64,000 bases of DNA from Marisa cornuarietis (GCA_004794655.1 SMMW01000521.1:1022001-1086000), one strand, 5' to 3'. Shown: positions 12,501-26,800, counted from the first letter of the stretch. Notes: generated from the sequence alone by a model not told the origin. Translations and numbers: made by a program.

Positions 12501-15500
12501 ACAGACGTGTCACAGGTGATACTTATGCGCCTAATAATGTTATCTCTGTCACCCTGACTACCCCTTCTATGAAAATTTATATAGACTGCAATCCAGTGTC
12601 ATCCACAGGTATGATCTTTCATACCTATCTCTGACCTATGGGTGTGAGTGGTATGTCCTGGGAGTAATCACCACAGCGACACACTACGATAGAAGACTAT
12701 CTTTTACGTGCGATGCATATGGTTTATTTTACATTTAGTACTTCTTCGTCTATTGTGCTTAGAGGCGAAGTAAGAAGCGTGCTTCTCTCTACACAAAAGA
12801 ATGCACTTATGGAACTCTGTAGTGTGTGACTGTACCATAGGTCACTGAGAATATTGTCCGCAGAAATCTGCACGCACCCCAAAACCTACCCACTCACCCT
12901 TGTTTTTCATGCATGGTGCGTTTGATTGAGAGAGATAATGTTCATTCCCAATGCAAGTGGATTAGCGTCTGTGACTCTTACTAAGTGTGCATGTGTGAGC
13001 TCATGAGTGAATATGTCTATGCTGACCGTCAACTTGTATTATTTCAAAATTTGTATCAATAAAAAGAATACTACCAAAATTTAAATATACTAATATAGAA
13101 GAGTAAGCTACCTATAAAATTGTGGTCATCAAAGATGATAGAAAAATGACAATCACCAGAGGGGTTGAAAAATATTGTAGTTCCTGTATAATATGGCAAT
13201 GATAACTCCTCTATATTAATTTTCAGCAACCACAAGCGTCTACTCTTCTGCATTGTAATCAAGAAAGTTTAATGTCTATAACTAATTACATAATCAGTCA
13301 ACTTCAGATGTCTGAAGAGAAATCCTTACTGTAACAACAAAATGAGTAAATACCATCACTCTGCACACACATCAATGCAAATATTAAAATATGCTAAAAC
13401 TGGTGATTAAACTGCTTTGAAAGATATGTTTTAAAAAGTTCTAACCTGGCATATATGCAACACAACTGTGTCATCATGTTTCTGAAGTCGCAAGTACAGC
13501 TTACGCTAAATTAAAAAAAAATACAATCTAGCAATTATCAGTATTCACACTGAGGATCAACCCGCGAATATTATGTGACCAATAAAGCTTCATTTTTTAA
13601 AACTTATTTCTTACTTAACAGATAATGTCAATAAACAGGTAAATACAATAAAAAGTTCAGCCATAGTTGCCCACATGCACAACTGGGCAAGATGTCAAAA
13701 AGGTTACACCATTACACAATACAGGCACACAGAAAATAGGTCAGAAGATATGAAAGTATGTCTACAGCTACCATACACAGGAAAAAATAAGAAAAACTAG
13801 GGCACGACTGTACTCACAAATTTTGAGCATTGTGTCCCCAAGACAAGGATAAGTGGAACTGCAAACCCAGCATGCCAAAACACGCAAACCCAGACTCAAC
13901 CCACTGAAAACTCTCTGTAGCTCTGCAATGAGATCTCAACAAACATTGATAAATTTTCACAGGTACATTCCTTTTTTTTCTCTCTTTCTTGTTACTTTTT
14001 CTTTTTAAAAAAGTACTATTTTGATGTTCTTCAGATGCAATATCCACATCAAAAAAGATACCACCAGCTGTGTTCACATGTCCAATTTACTGTGAACAAG
14101 CAATGGTATCCTTCCCACTGTGAACGCATTTCACTTCTCATTCATGGGTTTGTTTGTTCTGTGAACATTTCTTAAAGTGAAGTTTTCAAGAAAAATTTAA
14201 AAGCATGAAATCACCAAACCACCCAGCTTCGGCATCTGTGATGAAAATTGGCTTTGCTTAATTTCATAGTGTCATTCTCTCAGTCTTTTTGCCTCATACT
14301 TCATCTCTGCTACTGAGAACTGAAACAGGAGGTGGAGTTCCTCAGCAAGACCAATAGCACACTGCACAACTTTGGACATTGTACACAACATGCGTAAGGA
14401 GTTATCACAGGACAAATGTCACATGTACTCTTACTTGGGAGGTGTGGTTTGCCCTTGAAGGGAGGTAAATATCCAGATTGTTGCCCTAATAGTCAAGACT
14501 CCAAAATAGGTAGTAGTGTTGGAAACAGTGGTATCTTCTAAATGAAAATCATAATCAGAAATACAAAAGACCTCTAGAACTACTACAAGATGCATGCTTA
14601 CTTTAAGCGTCTTCAAAATAAGGACATAAAGCATTTGATTCCCCAAGCCTCTGTTTCGGAAATGTCTTCTGCCAGGTAAAAGTCAAATGCCTTCAAGTGA
14701 GCTTGCAGTTTAAAGTGAGAAAATTGTCCTGTAATTATTTCAAGGGGCCCCAAAGGTCTATACAAGCTGCCTGTGTAAACACCGACACAGGAAAAATAAA
14801 TATGTCCACGTCTTGTGCTGCATCAATAGTGGGGTTTCTTCTTGCACTGGGGTTCCATGGTGTGCTTAAGTCATTGTCAAGAGTCTCAGGAGCAGCATGC
14901 AAAGAGAGGACAAAAATTAAACAAGGGGAAATAAAAACAAAGATAGCAAAACACCCCTAAATCTGTGTCACCAGCACAAACATGCGAGGACAGGAAAAGG
15001 AGAGAGGAAAAAGGTCAGAAACAATGTCAGTGCTGCCTTGCATGTTATTGAACAACCTCAACCTATTCACATCCTCAACCAATCCACGTTATTCTACACC
15101 AACAACCTATCCACATTTATTCATGTTCAGTCATGTCCTTATTTGCAGATTCTACAAACCACCAGTCTTCAAACTGAAATACAGGGAATCAATAATCAGA
15201 TATAAACATAAAATATTATCTGAATGCAGAATTGTTCCTGGCAGCTCAGATTTGATAAAAAACAAATGGTGCATTTTCTTACCTATTAAGAACTCCAGGA
15301 AATAACACCTAAAAACATATTACCTCTCAAGACAAACTGTGTTGTCATGAACTGCCTATACTAACTTTATGGACAGAACAAAGCCATTGTTTTTATGTGG
15401 TATAATCTGGTTCTCTTCACTGTTTTTATAAAACTACATACCACTGGTGCTACGATCAACCTTTGTGGTGTAAAAAGGGCCTGTCTATTATGTCCCACTT

Positions 15501-15927
15501 ATTGTGCTAAGCACTTCGTAATTAATTTCTGAAGCTTTATGGTATACCTTCCCACCTTCCTACTACCCAGTTTTATGTGTTTTAAAGATATATACTCTTC
15601 TTATACATACATTTTATAGATTTTTATACATACTCCCAACATAAGTGAACGGCCTAATCATGGTTCATAATGGTACAAAATGCTACATAGTATTTATATC
15701 ACATCACCGTAATCCTCTAAAACCTTATGTTACTATTCCAATCATAGAAAATGTAGTGAAACCACAACAACCAATAACAGATGTCCATCGTTTGCTAACA
15801 GTTCCAGAAAGATTAAGGCTGACTACACAGAACTGGAACATCTATAAAGACCAAACTGAACAATGCCATAGCCCTACAACTCTCACCCACATCTGTCAAG
15901 CTGAAGTTTTGCCTTTTCTTTCCACAG
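9585..15927. other. non-coding region
   Basis: Apart from the dispersed repeat at 10184 and simple repeats (CA at about 10930, a 20-bp A run at about 11370, G-rich 11660-11810), I see nothing supported. From about 12900 the DNA becomes uniformly AT-rich, which may be intron or 3' UTR of POLR2H. Confidence 0.45.
10184..10231 (+). repeat. dispersed repeat family, partial copy
   Basis: It contains AAGGTCGCCCCCTAACC followed by CAGGTCGTTGGGGGTGAGGT, the left part of the repeat whose fullest copy is at 50601-50800. Confidence 0.6.
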
Positions 15928-16377
15928 GAGAGTTATACAACTTCCTCCAATGATGAACAGCCTATGGTGACCAAGAGCTCCATGGCAACTGTGACCTCGG
16001 AACAGAGTAATGCCTCAAAGATTTCATTCTCTCCATGCAAAGAGCCTCTGCTGCAGCAGCACAAACCAAAGGGTACGGCAGCCGAAGCTGAAGTATCCTA
16101 CAACTGCTGGGCAGCCCTGCCTAAAAATGATCGTCGACAGACAGCGTGGCGAGGGTCACTCGTGCCTCTGTTTGCATTACCTCCCCTTAGCCGACCACCA
16201 TGCGTGCTCCCAGTGTTGACTTGCAGAGTGCACCCCCTCGGGGGGCAAAAGCTTGTCCGCATCCCGCTACCATCCCCGACCACACTCTGCAAACACGTCA
16301 CCTCAGTCGCCTTCCCTTGCGGACGCAGTATGGTCACGCATCAACCACACGCAGCCCTTGTACGACTCACCCTCTAG
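15928..16377 (+). CDS. candidate coding exon, unknown protein (open to a stop)
   Basis: A polypyrimidine tract and acceptor (CTTTTCTTTCCACAG) are followed by 149 open codons ending in TAG at 16375-16377. The first part (ESYTTSSNDEQPMV..., then SPCKEPLLQQHKPKG) reads like a Ser/Thr/Gln-rich disordered segment. The second part is Pro/Arg/Leu-rich. Base composition is clearly more GC-rich than the flanking AT-rich DNA. Possible internal donors exist (for example AAAGG/GTACGG near 16071), so only the first part may be coding. I do not recognise the family and no upstream exon was assigned. If POLR2H extends left, this exon would be antisense within its intron 3. Confidence 0.45.
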   Translation, partial: ESYTTSSNDEQPMVTKSSMATVTSEQSNASKISFSPCKEPLLQQHKPKGTAAEAEVSYNCWAALPKNDRRQTAWRGSLVPLFALPPLSRPPCVLPVLTCRVHPLGGQKLVRIPLPSPTTLCKHVTSVAFPCGRSMVTHQPHAALVRLTL

Positions 16378-17629
16378 GAACGATCGGAATGGTGAAGCTG
16401 ATGGCTTATCCCCAAATGTGAAGTAACTCCTCACCTAAGCTGTTGTGTGAGCCTCAGGTGCTAAAGATGTACCTTGAGCCAGCCTCCACTTCCCACCTGA
16501 CGAAAACTATAAAAGTGTGTGCCCCAGAACATTCAGTGCAGCTTAGCCGCAAGAGGATCAGGAGCGTTAAAAAAAACAAAGAAAAAGGAACAGGAAACCA
16601 AAATTACATGTAAGCTCTAAAGCTGATTTCAAATTTAAGAAGCAGAAAAAGAACGTATGTGTGCTTAAGAAAAAATTGTTTTATACATCACCGAATGTTT
16701 GTTTAAGCAAGCTGAGCATTAGCCACAGAACACACATAGCCCTCGTGGCTCCTTATCACGTCTTTCTGTTAGCCATCATTTGCAAAACATTAGTTTTCTT
16801 AAAATCTGCAATGGCGATGAAAAAAGTAATCTACCCAAAATTTAGAAAAAGAAGTAAAGGTTATAAAAAAAAGAGAGAAACTTAACTATGCAACCATCAC
16901 AATTACAACAGAACAGAGGAAAGACAGAAACAGAAAATCCAGCACCTATGTCACATCAGACTAAAGCAGCTTAGCAACTTCAGCTTGAACACCACACAAG
17001 ACGACAATATTTCACATGCTGCTCTCGTATGTACTTGGCAACGGACCTTAGACCACCCCCCTCCCATTACCCCTCAGTCAAGTGTCTCTACTTTCCCTAG
17101 AATCAACAAGATCCAGCTTGACTGGACAAGAGCATGAGCCATTTGGCAGATGTTAGTCCTCTAGACAAGACGTTGTGTGCCTTGACTTTCTGATGTTTTG
17201 TGTAGGTCCATATGCATCATTTATGGGATATACACAATGTACAGGATGGTGTGTAGAGTGGTGTAGTGCAACTAAAAAATAATTCCTAGCTTTACCAGCA
17301 AAACATCAATCGCCTATGTCTATAAATGCTGCAAGTCAGCTTCCCTTTCATGTATGGCTGATAACTTCATAAACAGCAGAGTTTTGCTCAGTTAATAATA
17401 CAAAGCAGAAATTATTAAAATTATCTGTTTGATTCATTCTAATTTCCATAAATAATAAGTTCTCTGAGCAAATAAAAAATAAATGCTGCATAATCTTTTG
17501 ATCTTGAGAGGAAAAAGAAGGAGTAAATTTTACAAAGTTTTTGCTTATAGTTGTTCACAAACTTGGTGTAAATTTTACTTGAGATATAGAAAAACTGTTG
17601 CATTGCAGGAATTAAAAATGCAAACTCAC

Positions 17630-17804
17630 AATCGAGACGAGTCTTGTCCACCGTCGTCACCTTCGATGCGGTAGACTTTTCCATACATGACATACTCAAA
17701 CTGGTCTGCCCGGCTTGGCCCTGAACCAAGTGGGTTGTACTCTCCGTCATCTGGGACACCATCTTCTCTCAAGGTAAGAGCAATCACAAGGCGAAATTTG
17801 TCAC
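17630..17804 (-). CDS. POLR2H: POLR2H coding exon 3
   Basis: The exon encodes [15 protein letters not shown], then [27 protein letters not shown], and a terminal SSR plus two bases (TT). The acceptor is CTGTATGCAG and the donor is CGATT then GTGAGT. A following exon starting with G would restore the family's RLSAY sequence. Only about 38-40 residues of the protein remain after this exon. Confidence 0.95.
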
Positions 17805-20800
17805 CTGCATACAGGTATTGAACAATGTTAATAACCAGTGTAATAAATCTTTCTCCCAAGCAAGCTTACCATGCAGATTAAAAGGCATTGTTTTCTCTAG
17901 TCCTACCTAAGCAACTTTTAAATGAAACCCACACATGGCATAACATGTAGCAGTATTTTTAATACTGCTGTGTAAGGAATTAAAACAGACTGCACAATAC
18001 TGCTTTAAATCACATCAATACACAGCACTGGGTCTCAACAATTCCTGCTCTGTACAGGATTCATGGTAAAGAAGAGGGGTTTTTATGGGCCACTTACCCA
18101 GGTCCACTGGATACAACATAGTGTTAACATCCAAGATAAGATCCATCTTGAAAGATTCACTCTCACAAAACAGCCGGGAAACTGCAACACACAGAGGAAT
18201 GGCACATAAGCAAAAGATGCTCAAGACAAACTCTAATTCTACTTCCTCATATCAGTTACAAGCTATAACAATAAAAGATATTTGATGAAATTGCTTTGCT
18301 TCTGTTTTTCTCGAGACAACAGTTCATTTAAATGATAACCATTGGTAGTTTCCTGTATTGAATAAAATGTCCTGAAATGCATTAAATGCAAATATTTATT
18401 GACCAACTAAATTAACATTCTTTGATTTGAGAGATTTGCTTAGTCATTGGCTCTGGGTAAAACACAAATTCCCCATCCCCCACTTTCTCACATAGTACTA
18501 TGGCTGATCTTCCAGTCAAAAGAAGTCTGCAAACAAGTAATAAAAATAATGGTCAAGATAAAGTTTCCATAATCTCACGGGCCCAGGGTCAGAGTATGTG
18601 GTTCACAGTGTAAAGAACACAGCATGTGGAAGCAGGAACCTAGTCTTCTCCTTTCCACCTTTTACCTTCAAACCAATTACTCATTTCTACTGATGGGGTA
18701 GATTTCCTGTTACAGGTACAAGGAGGCCTCACACCAGTCACCTTCTGCACAAATGCCAAGGCTATTCTGCATTTCCCCAAATAAAGACAAGATGGAATAC
18801 ATCTGGCATTAACTTGAAACAAAACGCTCAATATATATCCCTTTCTGAAAACAATCACTTGTAACCCCCCAGCAGCATGAGATGGGAATTTTTCTCCCCC
18901 TTCTGCTAATGCTGCAGAAATAAAGGTTGCTACACCAAATTAAAAAAAAATGACCCTTGTCAATGATGGAGCATCAAAGTATTGACAACAGTTGCTGCCA
19001 CACCCTAGTCACAACTTCCACATTCACAGTACTTTTATTTTTTCACTCTCGCTTTTAGCAGGCACAAAACATGCAAAAATGCTTCTTGAAAAAGACACCA
19101 ACTGTTGCATGAAAAGGTATTTCAGTTGCAGCTCAACAGTATTGACTAACTGCAAGATATTCTGCTGAAAGTGAGGACTAAAGAAAAGAGAAAGAGAGCA
19201 AACAGGTTATTAGCTTTAGGTGTTATGGTGTCATCCATTTGCTGCTGCTTGTGTTTCTTCTTTGAATTGCCAGTATTCTTTCATGTATTGAGATTACGTC
19301 CACACAGGGAAATGTGCTCTATAGATTCAATTATTATTATGGTCCTTACTGAGAACATACTGTTGCATTGAAAACCGTCAGTTGTTTCTTACTGCAGTAC
19401 ACCTTGACTAGGAAAAGGACAAATCTACATGATGACTACAATGACTCACATCCTTCAGGATCCACCTTTTAAAGAAAAGCTATACTCTTATCCCTTGTGT
19501 AGGTGAGATGCAGCAGAAAAGCTGCTTTTATTTCTATAATTAGGCCTTACAGCTATACATGTAGACATTCATTCCCTCATTGACACTCTCTTTCTCTCTC
19601 AAACACGTGTGATTATAAAGTCTAAAGGTAAATTAAACAGCTCTTAAGTGCAAACTGAAGCCAGGTTCACAGTTAGGTCCTTATATTAATATCTGGCCTA
19701 GTATGATGATGATAATATTAAAGATGCTTATATAGTGCAGAATCCCAGCTTGTTGGCTCTATGCACCACAACACCAAAGTAAGGTAATAAAAAAAACCAA
19801 CAAAATACTAAAAACAAAACTATAAACTGGTAGGGGAAAGACTCCTGGAAAATGGAGTACTCTCTCTCTCCCTCTCTTACAACATGCATATATATATATA
19901 TACAAACATCTTAGCAACGAACAACTTTGGACTGCAGTAGAAGAGGTGTTTGACAAACACTAAAAACCTTTCTTTTTTTTAAACTTTAGTTGGCATATTA
20001 TAAAGGTCGCTCTGCCAATCATTCTCATCAGGGTGATTGTTGCCTAAAGCCTTGCTGATTACAAACGTCCCTAGCTGCCCAAAGTCTGCCTGAGACATCA
20101 AAGTGCTGTTATCTAAGACAAGTATACACGGTGTACTTATCACATCGAACTGCTACCATCGTGCACTGTCCCATTGTGCACACTGCTGCACCAAGAGATC
20201 GAATGCGCACAGGCAGCTTTCCGCGACGTCATCACGTGTCTCCCGTAACTCTAGGCGCGCGCGCACGCACGCACGCACACGCCCCCCTTAGCGTCGGCCA
20301 AGCGAGCCTGCTGGGACACGACTCTAGCGTGTTGCCACACACACACACACAGCTCCAGGGGCCCGGCAGGCGACCTCCCGCGGCACCAACAGGTCAGCGT
20401 TAATCAGACCACGCGCGACACAGCAGTACATGCGCAGACAACCAGGCTGATCGATCACAAACACACGCACGCACGCTGATGCCGTGCAGCCACCTCCTCT
20501 CAACTAACGTCTCGTCATTTCACGGGACTTCGCGTCGCTGACTTTCAGGTTCGCGTGAACCTGGCGACCGAATGACATCTGGAGACCCGACAGGTAGAGT
20601 GGGAGAGGCTGGGTGGGGCGTAGAGGGGAGAGGGTGTAGGATTCAATAAAATGATTGAACGGAAAGCCGCGGGGACTACGAACGCACGTTTGTGTCTCGG
20701 AGGCTGGTTGGTTAGCAGGCTTCGCGGAGTTTCTTCGCGGAGTCTCGACAGCCGACAAAGTGCCGCAGATAACGGGGCGAAAGGAGTGTGGGGGGTCAAT

Positions 20801-23800
20801 TGGTGTTTTACGTCGAGCCAGCAACTAAGACTAAGAGAAAGAACAGCTTGCCTGAGACGAGAGCTGAACCCACGACATCCAACCCTCACTGTATTGCCGA
20901 CAGGCGCTAACCGTTGCGCCACCGGGCCGCCCCGTAGATAACGGAGCTATCAGATAACACAAGTCCGCAGTCACGCTAGCACGTGCAGCAACAAGCCTAG
21001 ATGTCACGAGATAAGACAAAAGCGAAATCAAACGCACTATGTTCCACGCTGATGAAACCAACCGTGTCGTATTTCGACACGCCGTAATACGACACCTATT
21101 AATAACAAACATAATAGCCCTTCACAACGCGCCACGAGCCAAATGTCACCAAAGTTTCCACCACACCCCCCTACCCTTTCTTTACTATTTTCAGTGTGAA
21201 CATGACGAAAGACGATCATGACAAGAAATGTGACTGCAACCACAACGCCCACGCAGTCATCTTCGCATAGGTCGATGCGCAACACAGCACTGACTGCATA
21301 CGGCAGGCAGAAGACATCACCAAGGACCTACACGCCGGTGCAGCGACCTGAGGGCAGGATAGATACTTCATCCCACCCTGAAAGTTGCTGGGTGCCAAAG
21401 GTCTCGCCCTACTGGTGACTTATCTCGTCTTTCCTACAATTGTGCACCTACGTCATCGCTGAAATGATTTTTGCTTCCTTTTTGAAAACGGACAGAGAGA
21501 AAGTGAGAACGCGAGAAGAGAGAGAGAAAGAGACAATAACGAATTACATTTATTAACAAGAGAAATAACATAAACATCTTGTTTTGTTTTGTTTTGTTTA
21601 CAGGTAGCACTCATTCTAAGCAGGGAAAATGATGTCGTTAGAAAATATACTACAACACGAGACAGCAAAATCTCAAAATGGCAATACTTAATATTGCGTT
21701 ATTTTTATCATCTATTACTATAACACATGCTGGACGAAATCTTTTCTACGTTTGTTTCATATTTCATCCAAAACGTACTGCTATTATAAAGTTTCCATAA
21801 GTTTTAAAAAAGTTTACCCGTCAGGTACACCGCTGCTTTACAATATCCCACGTGGCACCTAGGTCTCCTGTCTATGTGCAGAGTGTTCGCTGATCACGTG
21901 ATACTGTCTATCCGCTTTGTCATCATCCTGTCACTCTCTTCAATCTCCTCCGCATCGTTAGTTCGAAGTTTGCGCACCGCTGCTTCCCGCAGACCCATCT
22001 GCTGCATCCACTAGGTCTTTTGTAGTCGCCAGCACTCGCTCTCTTGCTCACCCGGCCTTTGAACTCCCCCCGTCGTCAGGTAGCTTCTACCGCTCTAACG
22101 AGTGCGAGCCGAGTGCAAATGCGCTCGACCACCCGCCACCCGACAAAATCGAAGCCCCGTTGTGCGCGTGCACGTCAAAAGCGGGTGGGCCAGCCGGGTA
22201 CGTACTCGGTGCGGGCGTCAGCTGTCTTCCTGCCAGCAGACATGACTGGACCGGCACTGGCAGGTCCCGCTGTTTATTGTAACCATGACGCCTCCCTCGC
22301 TGCATGCCTCCCCCTTCCACCCACCCTTCTCGGTCTGGCATTCCGCCTTAGTACAAAGTCGGGCAGGAAAAAAAAATGTATCGACATTTCCCCGTCTAAT
22401 CCTCTGTTCAAAGACTTGCTGCAACACAATAATGTTGCATGTGTTCTGTCCCTGCGAAGTGGAAAGCGCGCGTTCCACTGGGGTAGAACGGGCGTAGGGT
22501 GAGCAAAAGGGTGGGTGGGCGGAAACCTGTTTTAGCGTGAGACTCAAACATGAAGGTACAAGAACTAAAGTACAGCTTGCAGAAGAGACGCGCGTGCACA
22601 CACATCTTCGTCGCTAGACTTAAAGAACGCACTCTTTGCTGGAAATGTTACATGACTCGCCCTAGCTTCGGGACTGGCTACAATCACAATCAAATGTAGC
22701 AAGATTTGTCCATAAGCGGACCAGCTGTCCGCACCCTCGAGCTCTGATCAGCTTGTCACATCCGTTTGTGGTGCGACAATACCCGACAATAAATCTGCCT
22801 ATCATATCTCGATGGTCACAGTTAAATGCACATTCACGTTTTCCAGCAGAAAAGTTTACAAAAAAAAAAGAAGCTATGTAGTTGAAAGCCCCTGTTCCAA
22901 TTTATAGCTGCAGTACGATCAACGTTGGGCATATCAGCCAGAGTCAAGGGGTCGCGAGCTGCTGGATCACGTGACTTGAGTCGGCAGTCCGTTAGAATTG
23001 TCGGGTCGTGGTGGTAGCCGAGGGTCCAAGGACGTCAACATGTTCGACACACTTACATAAGGGTGACTGCCGATAAGGGGCCAGGGATCCTGACCATTGT
23101 CCGCAAAACCGAGCCGCTCAAGCAGAACACCTAACACACATCACAGACCCAGGTGCGGGCTGGTCACTAGTGTCAGGTAACGCCTTCCTGACTAGCACCG
23201 AAAGGTGCCTGCACAGCGGCAACTCATGTGTGCACACGCCTGTCCGAAAACCTCTCCCCCCTTAAATCCCCTCCCTCCCACCAAACTCTTTCAAGTCTCT
23301 GAACCTTTGTACCTTGCTACAATCAATTACGCTAATTGTCCCTACTAGCTTTGTTCCTTAGTGGTGTCTGCAAGGGGGGAGGGAGGGACTGCATCCACTA
23401 CCCCCCCACACGACAACCCCCACCTCCTCCACCTCAACCGCGTGACCCAGACCGCTCCCGAAGAACCTGCATGCAGAATCGTGACCCCTCTTGAAGTGCA
23501 TGGAACCAGTCACTCGTGTCCGACGACGTTCGGGGTGCGCCTTTAATGGCACAACGAAGACGAGTTTAAAGGTGTTAGAACAAGTGGGGTTGGGTGGTGG
23601 GAGGCGAAGAAGGGGCGAAAATAGTTGTCGGGGTAGTGGATATATAAACGAATCCCGCGGTAAGGCGCTGGACTGGGCGTGCACCAGCCTGCATGACAAC
23701 TGTTTCCACGTGGTTAGGGAAGACACTTTTTTTCACTGGCATTGTAGAGCTATCGTCGGGGTGAGCTGTTCGTGTCCTTTGTAGTTCTGCACTCCCAGTA

Positions 23801-26800
23801 AAAGATGAAGCTACCGAGGAACGAAAAGGAACATCATCTCTTTTTTGTCTTGTGCTAACCTTTTAATGGACGTCCAAAATTAATTTTGTTGTTTTTTTTA
23901 TTCATCTACGTTTTCTAATTTTACCTTTTAACATTTTTTAAAAATCGTTGTCGCTTCACATCTTTAAGACTTAAGTCAATTTTGTTTATTTTTACACAAT
24001 TCTCCTATGGCATCTTCTTCACCGTGTAGTGATACTTATGTCACAGACACTAGATTTCCCAAGACACAACACAAGGCCCACGCATATCCAACAGAGCTAA
24101 ATAAAGGAAACTATCTTAACTATGACCTAGGTATCGATAAAGCAATTGCATCATCGAAGACACGACAAAGCCCAGACAAGAATATTAGCAGCCGCCACAA
24201 CAGATCCTACTAAATGTTATTTTTTCCCCACATAAGTTTGTTACAAGATACTAAATGTTCCCCGAAAATCTTAGCAGGTAGCCTGTCTGCAAGATAAAAT
24301 CATTCAAACATCGAAAACAGCAGAGCACAGCACAGAAAGGTTGTCTCAGTGACGCCCAGTTGGCCTTAAATACGCCCACCACAAATGGACCAAGCTCTTG
24401 CCCTGGGTGCAGCCTTACCCACTTCAGGTCATCCGTGTTTCAAACTGATGTCTCGGATGTGAAGTCAAGTCTGGGCAAAAGCGAAAGGTAAATGGTTGTA
24501 CGCTTAGATTTTGAGAGTATGTACCTTCCTACGAATCCGACTCCAGACATTTGACTGCGATAATGTGGGTCTGTAAACGACTCCGACCTGAGACTTAACT
24601 TTTCCCAGCCGCTTGGGCGACTTATTGATAATTATGCAATTAAATAGCTTAATTGTTGCCTCGGTGTTGTGGAAACCACTTTGAAAAAAAGTCCGTTATC
24701 TTACGGTTGAGGAGTGAAGTGTTCAAACCCTCGCTTATCTCGCGGCCATTATTTGTGAGGGTGGTGACCATCTTCTCTGCCTTTCTTACTTTCCTAACCC
24801 TCTGCGGAGTCAGATACCCCATTCCACTGGCACATCTAAGTGAATTAAGAGTGTGTGTGTAGGGGTGGGGGGGAGGAGTACCATGCATCACACGCGGCTC
24901 GAGTCGGCTAGTGCACGTGACCTCGGGTTTGGACGCTACTGCTCTAATCAGAAGATTTTAAGTTTTTCCTTAACTATTGTAGCGCAGTGACAAAAGCTGT
25001 TTCTTTAGTGCTTAACTCAAAGGTTCGATTCTCATCACAGTTATAGCCTTTTTTTAAAGTCTAAAGTTTGTTTCTTTGATTATTTTGTGTGTGTGTTAGG
25101 ATTTGGATTAAAATCCAGTTACAACAGGTAACGACGGAACAAAAAGACGGTACACGCACTAGTGTGACCACCCGGTAGTCGTTCCCGAACTGACCCTTAC
25201 TTCAAAAAAAAAAAATAAAAGTATTGATTTTGAAAGTCGACTTGCTAAAAGTAAGACTGCTCAGAGAAGTGAGGTTTCTTTTCAACAAAAGTCGCGCAAT
25301 AAGTCACAGGTATGGCGAACAGGTGAGCAAAAACCACACGTTCTGAGCTAGCTGCCACAAGCACCAGCTTGTCAGAGTCCATGTGATTTTTATGCCGTAG
25401 CTTCAAACGTTTCAAACGGATATGGCAAGAGCCAGCTAACAACAAAACGTGAAGCATTCTAGTACAAACTCATGCTAACAAAAGGAAACCTGTTTGCTCA
25501 ACAACGGATCTTCTTATCGAAACTTACTGTCGAGCAGTAGGTGACTACGACCTCGTCCATCGTGTTTTTTTAAGTCTATCTTATTTATGTGTAAGTGTGA
25601 GATTGTGCAAGTGTACGTGTGTGTTGAATGTCGTGTATGGGTGTGTATTTCTGCCCGTTATGTTAGTGTGTAGTGATTGTGAGCAAAAGACAAATCTCTG
25701 TCTTGGACTGCCTTGGACAGACAATTAATTTGATTTGATCTCATTTTAAAACGTGGAAAGGTAAGTCTTACGTTCGCCAATGGGTGCCTGGTTATGAGAG
25801 TTCCTTTACACGAAACGCTTCCTCTAGAACAGGTGAGTAAAGTTTTCAAAATTTTACTATTACCAATAAGTGTAATCCTCATTTCATAACGAAGAGCTAG
25901 CTAGTTGTACTTTTTCTATCCAGCTTTATATCGTAATACAGACTTACAGAAACTCTAGCCCAAAGGTGCTCGCAAACAGACTGGGGATCAAACATAGCAG
26001 CAAATTTCCGATCAGTGTTCCTGTGATAGCTTTCGAGTTTTAAAGCCGCAGTTTATGGCCAAGCACCACAAGAACACGGAGCGTCTCCAACACTTACCGA
26101 TCAGGGGGCGTGACGCAGAAGGGCCATCGACCAACTCTCCGACGCTGTTCCGTCTGACGACCTTGTCCTGCGTCAACTCTAAATTGCGCTTCTCTTGCAG
26201 CCTCGAAACATTTTTACGTTGGAGGAGCTGGAGACGAACGGGCAGATGGGGGTGGAGGCAAAAATCACCATTGCAGCATCTTTGCCTACGTCTGACAATG
26301 CGACTACTTTCCCCCATCTCCGGGAAGCCAAGAGATCACAGAATCGGCTAAGGAAGTCCCATCAAGAGTCTGCACTACGTAAGAAAAAAAGGAGGGGAGA
26401 GCTCTGGACTGTGTTAATGAACACGACGAACCGCAAAAGGTCATCTGTAGGATGTAATTGTAGAGGGTTAAAGGTAGACCAGAATCTCACCCCCGCCCCC
26501 CCCCAAAAAAAAAAAAAACACGCACACACACACACACACACTCTCTCTTACACACACACATACACCTCCGAGAACGCAGCTTCCTCGCCTTGGAACAGAG
26601 GTTCATCATCGTTTTTTTCCACATTATCTCAACAATCTTTTCCTCACGACGGCGCTATGTAGCTCTAGGCTCTTCGCTCCTGCTAACCCTCCGACATTGC
26701 TAGCACTTCAGTGCGGTAGTCGACCAGCCAACATCCAGCCATTAGCCAGGTAACACCGGTTTGCCAACTAGCTAGCGACTGGAGAGAGAGAGAGCCGGCG

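Noticed and set aside
20798..20931. tRNA gene
   Set aside because: A- and B-box-like motifs are present, but the arms do not pair as a tRNA and a conserved SINE tail follows. It is a SINE head.
24007..24213. 68-codon plus-strand frame beginning [11 protein letters not shown]
   Set aside because: It is Ser/Thr/Lys-rich and lies in AT-rich intronic DNA, with no splice or conservation evidence visible.
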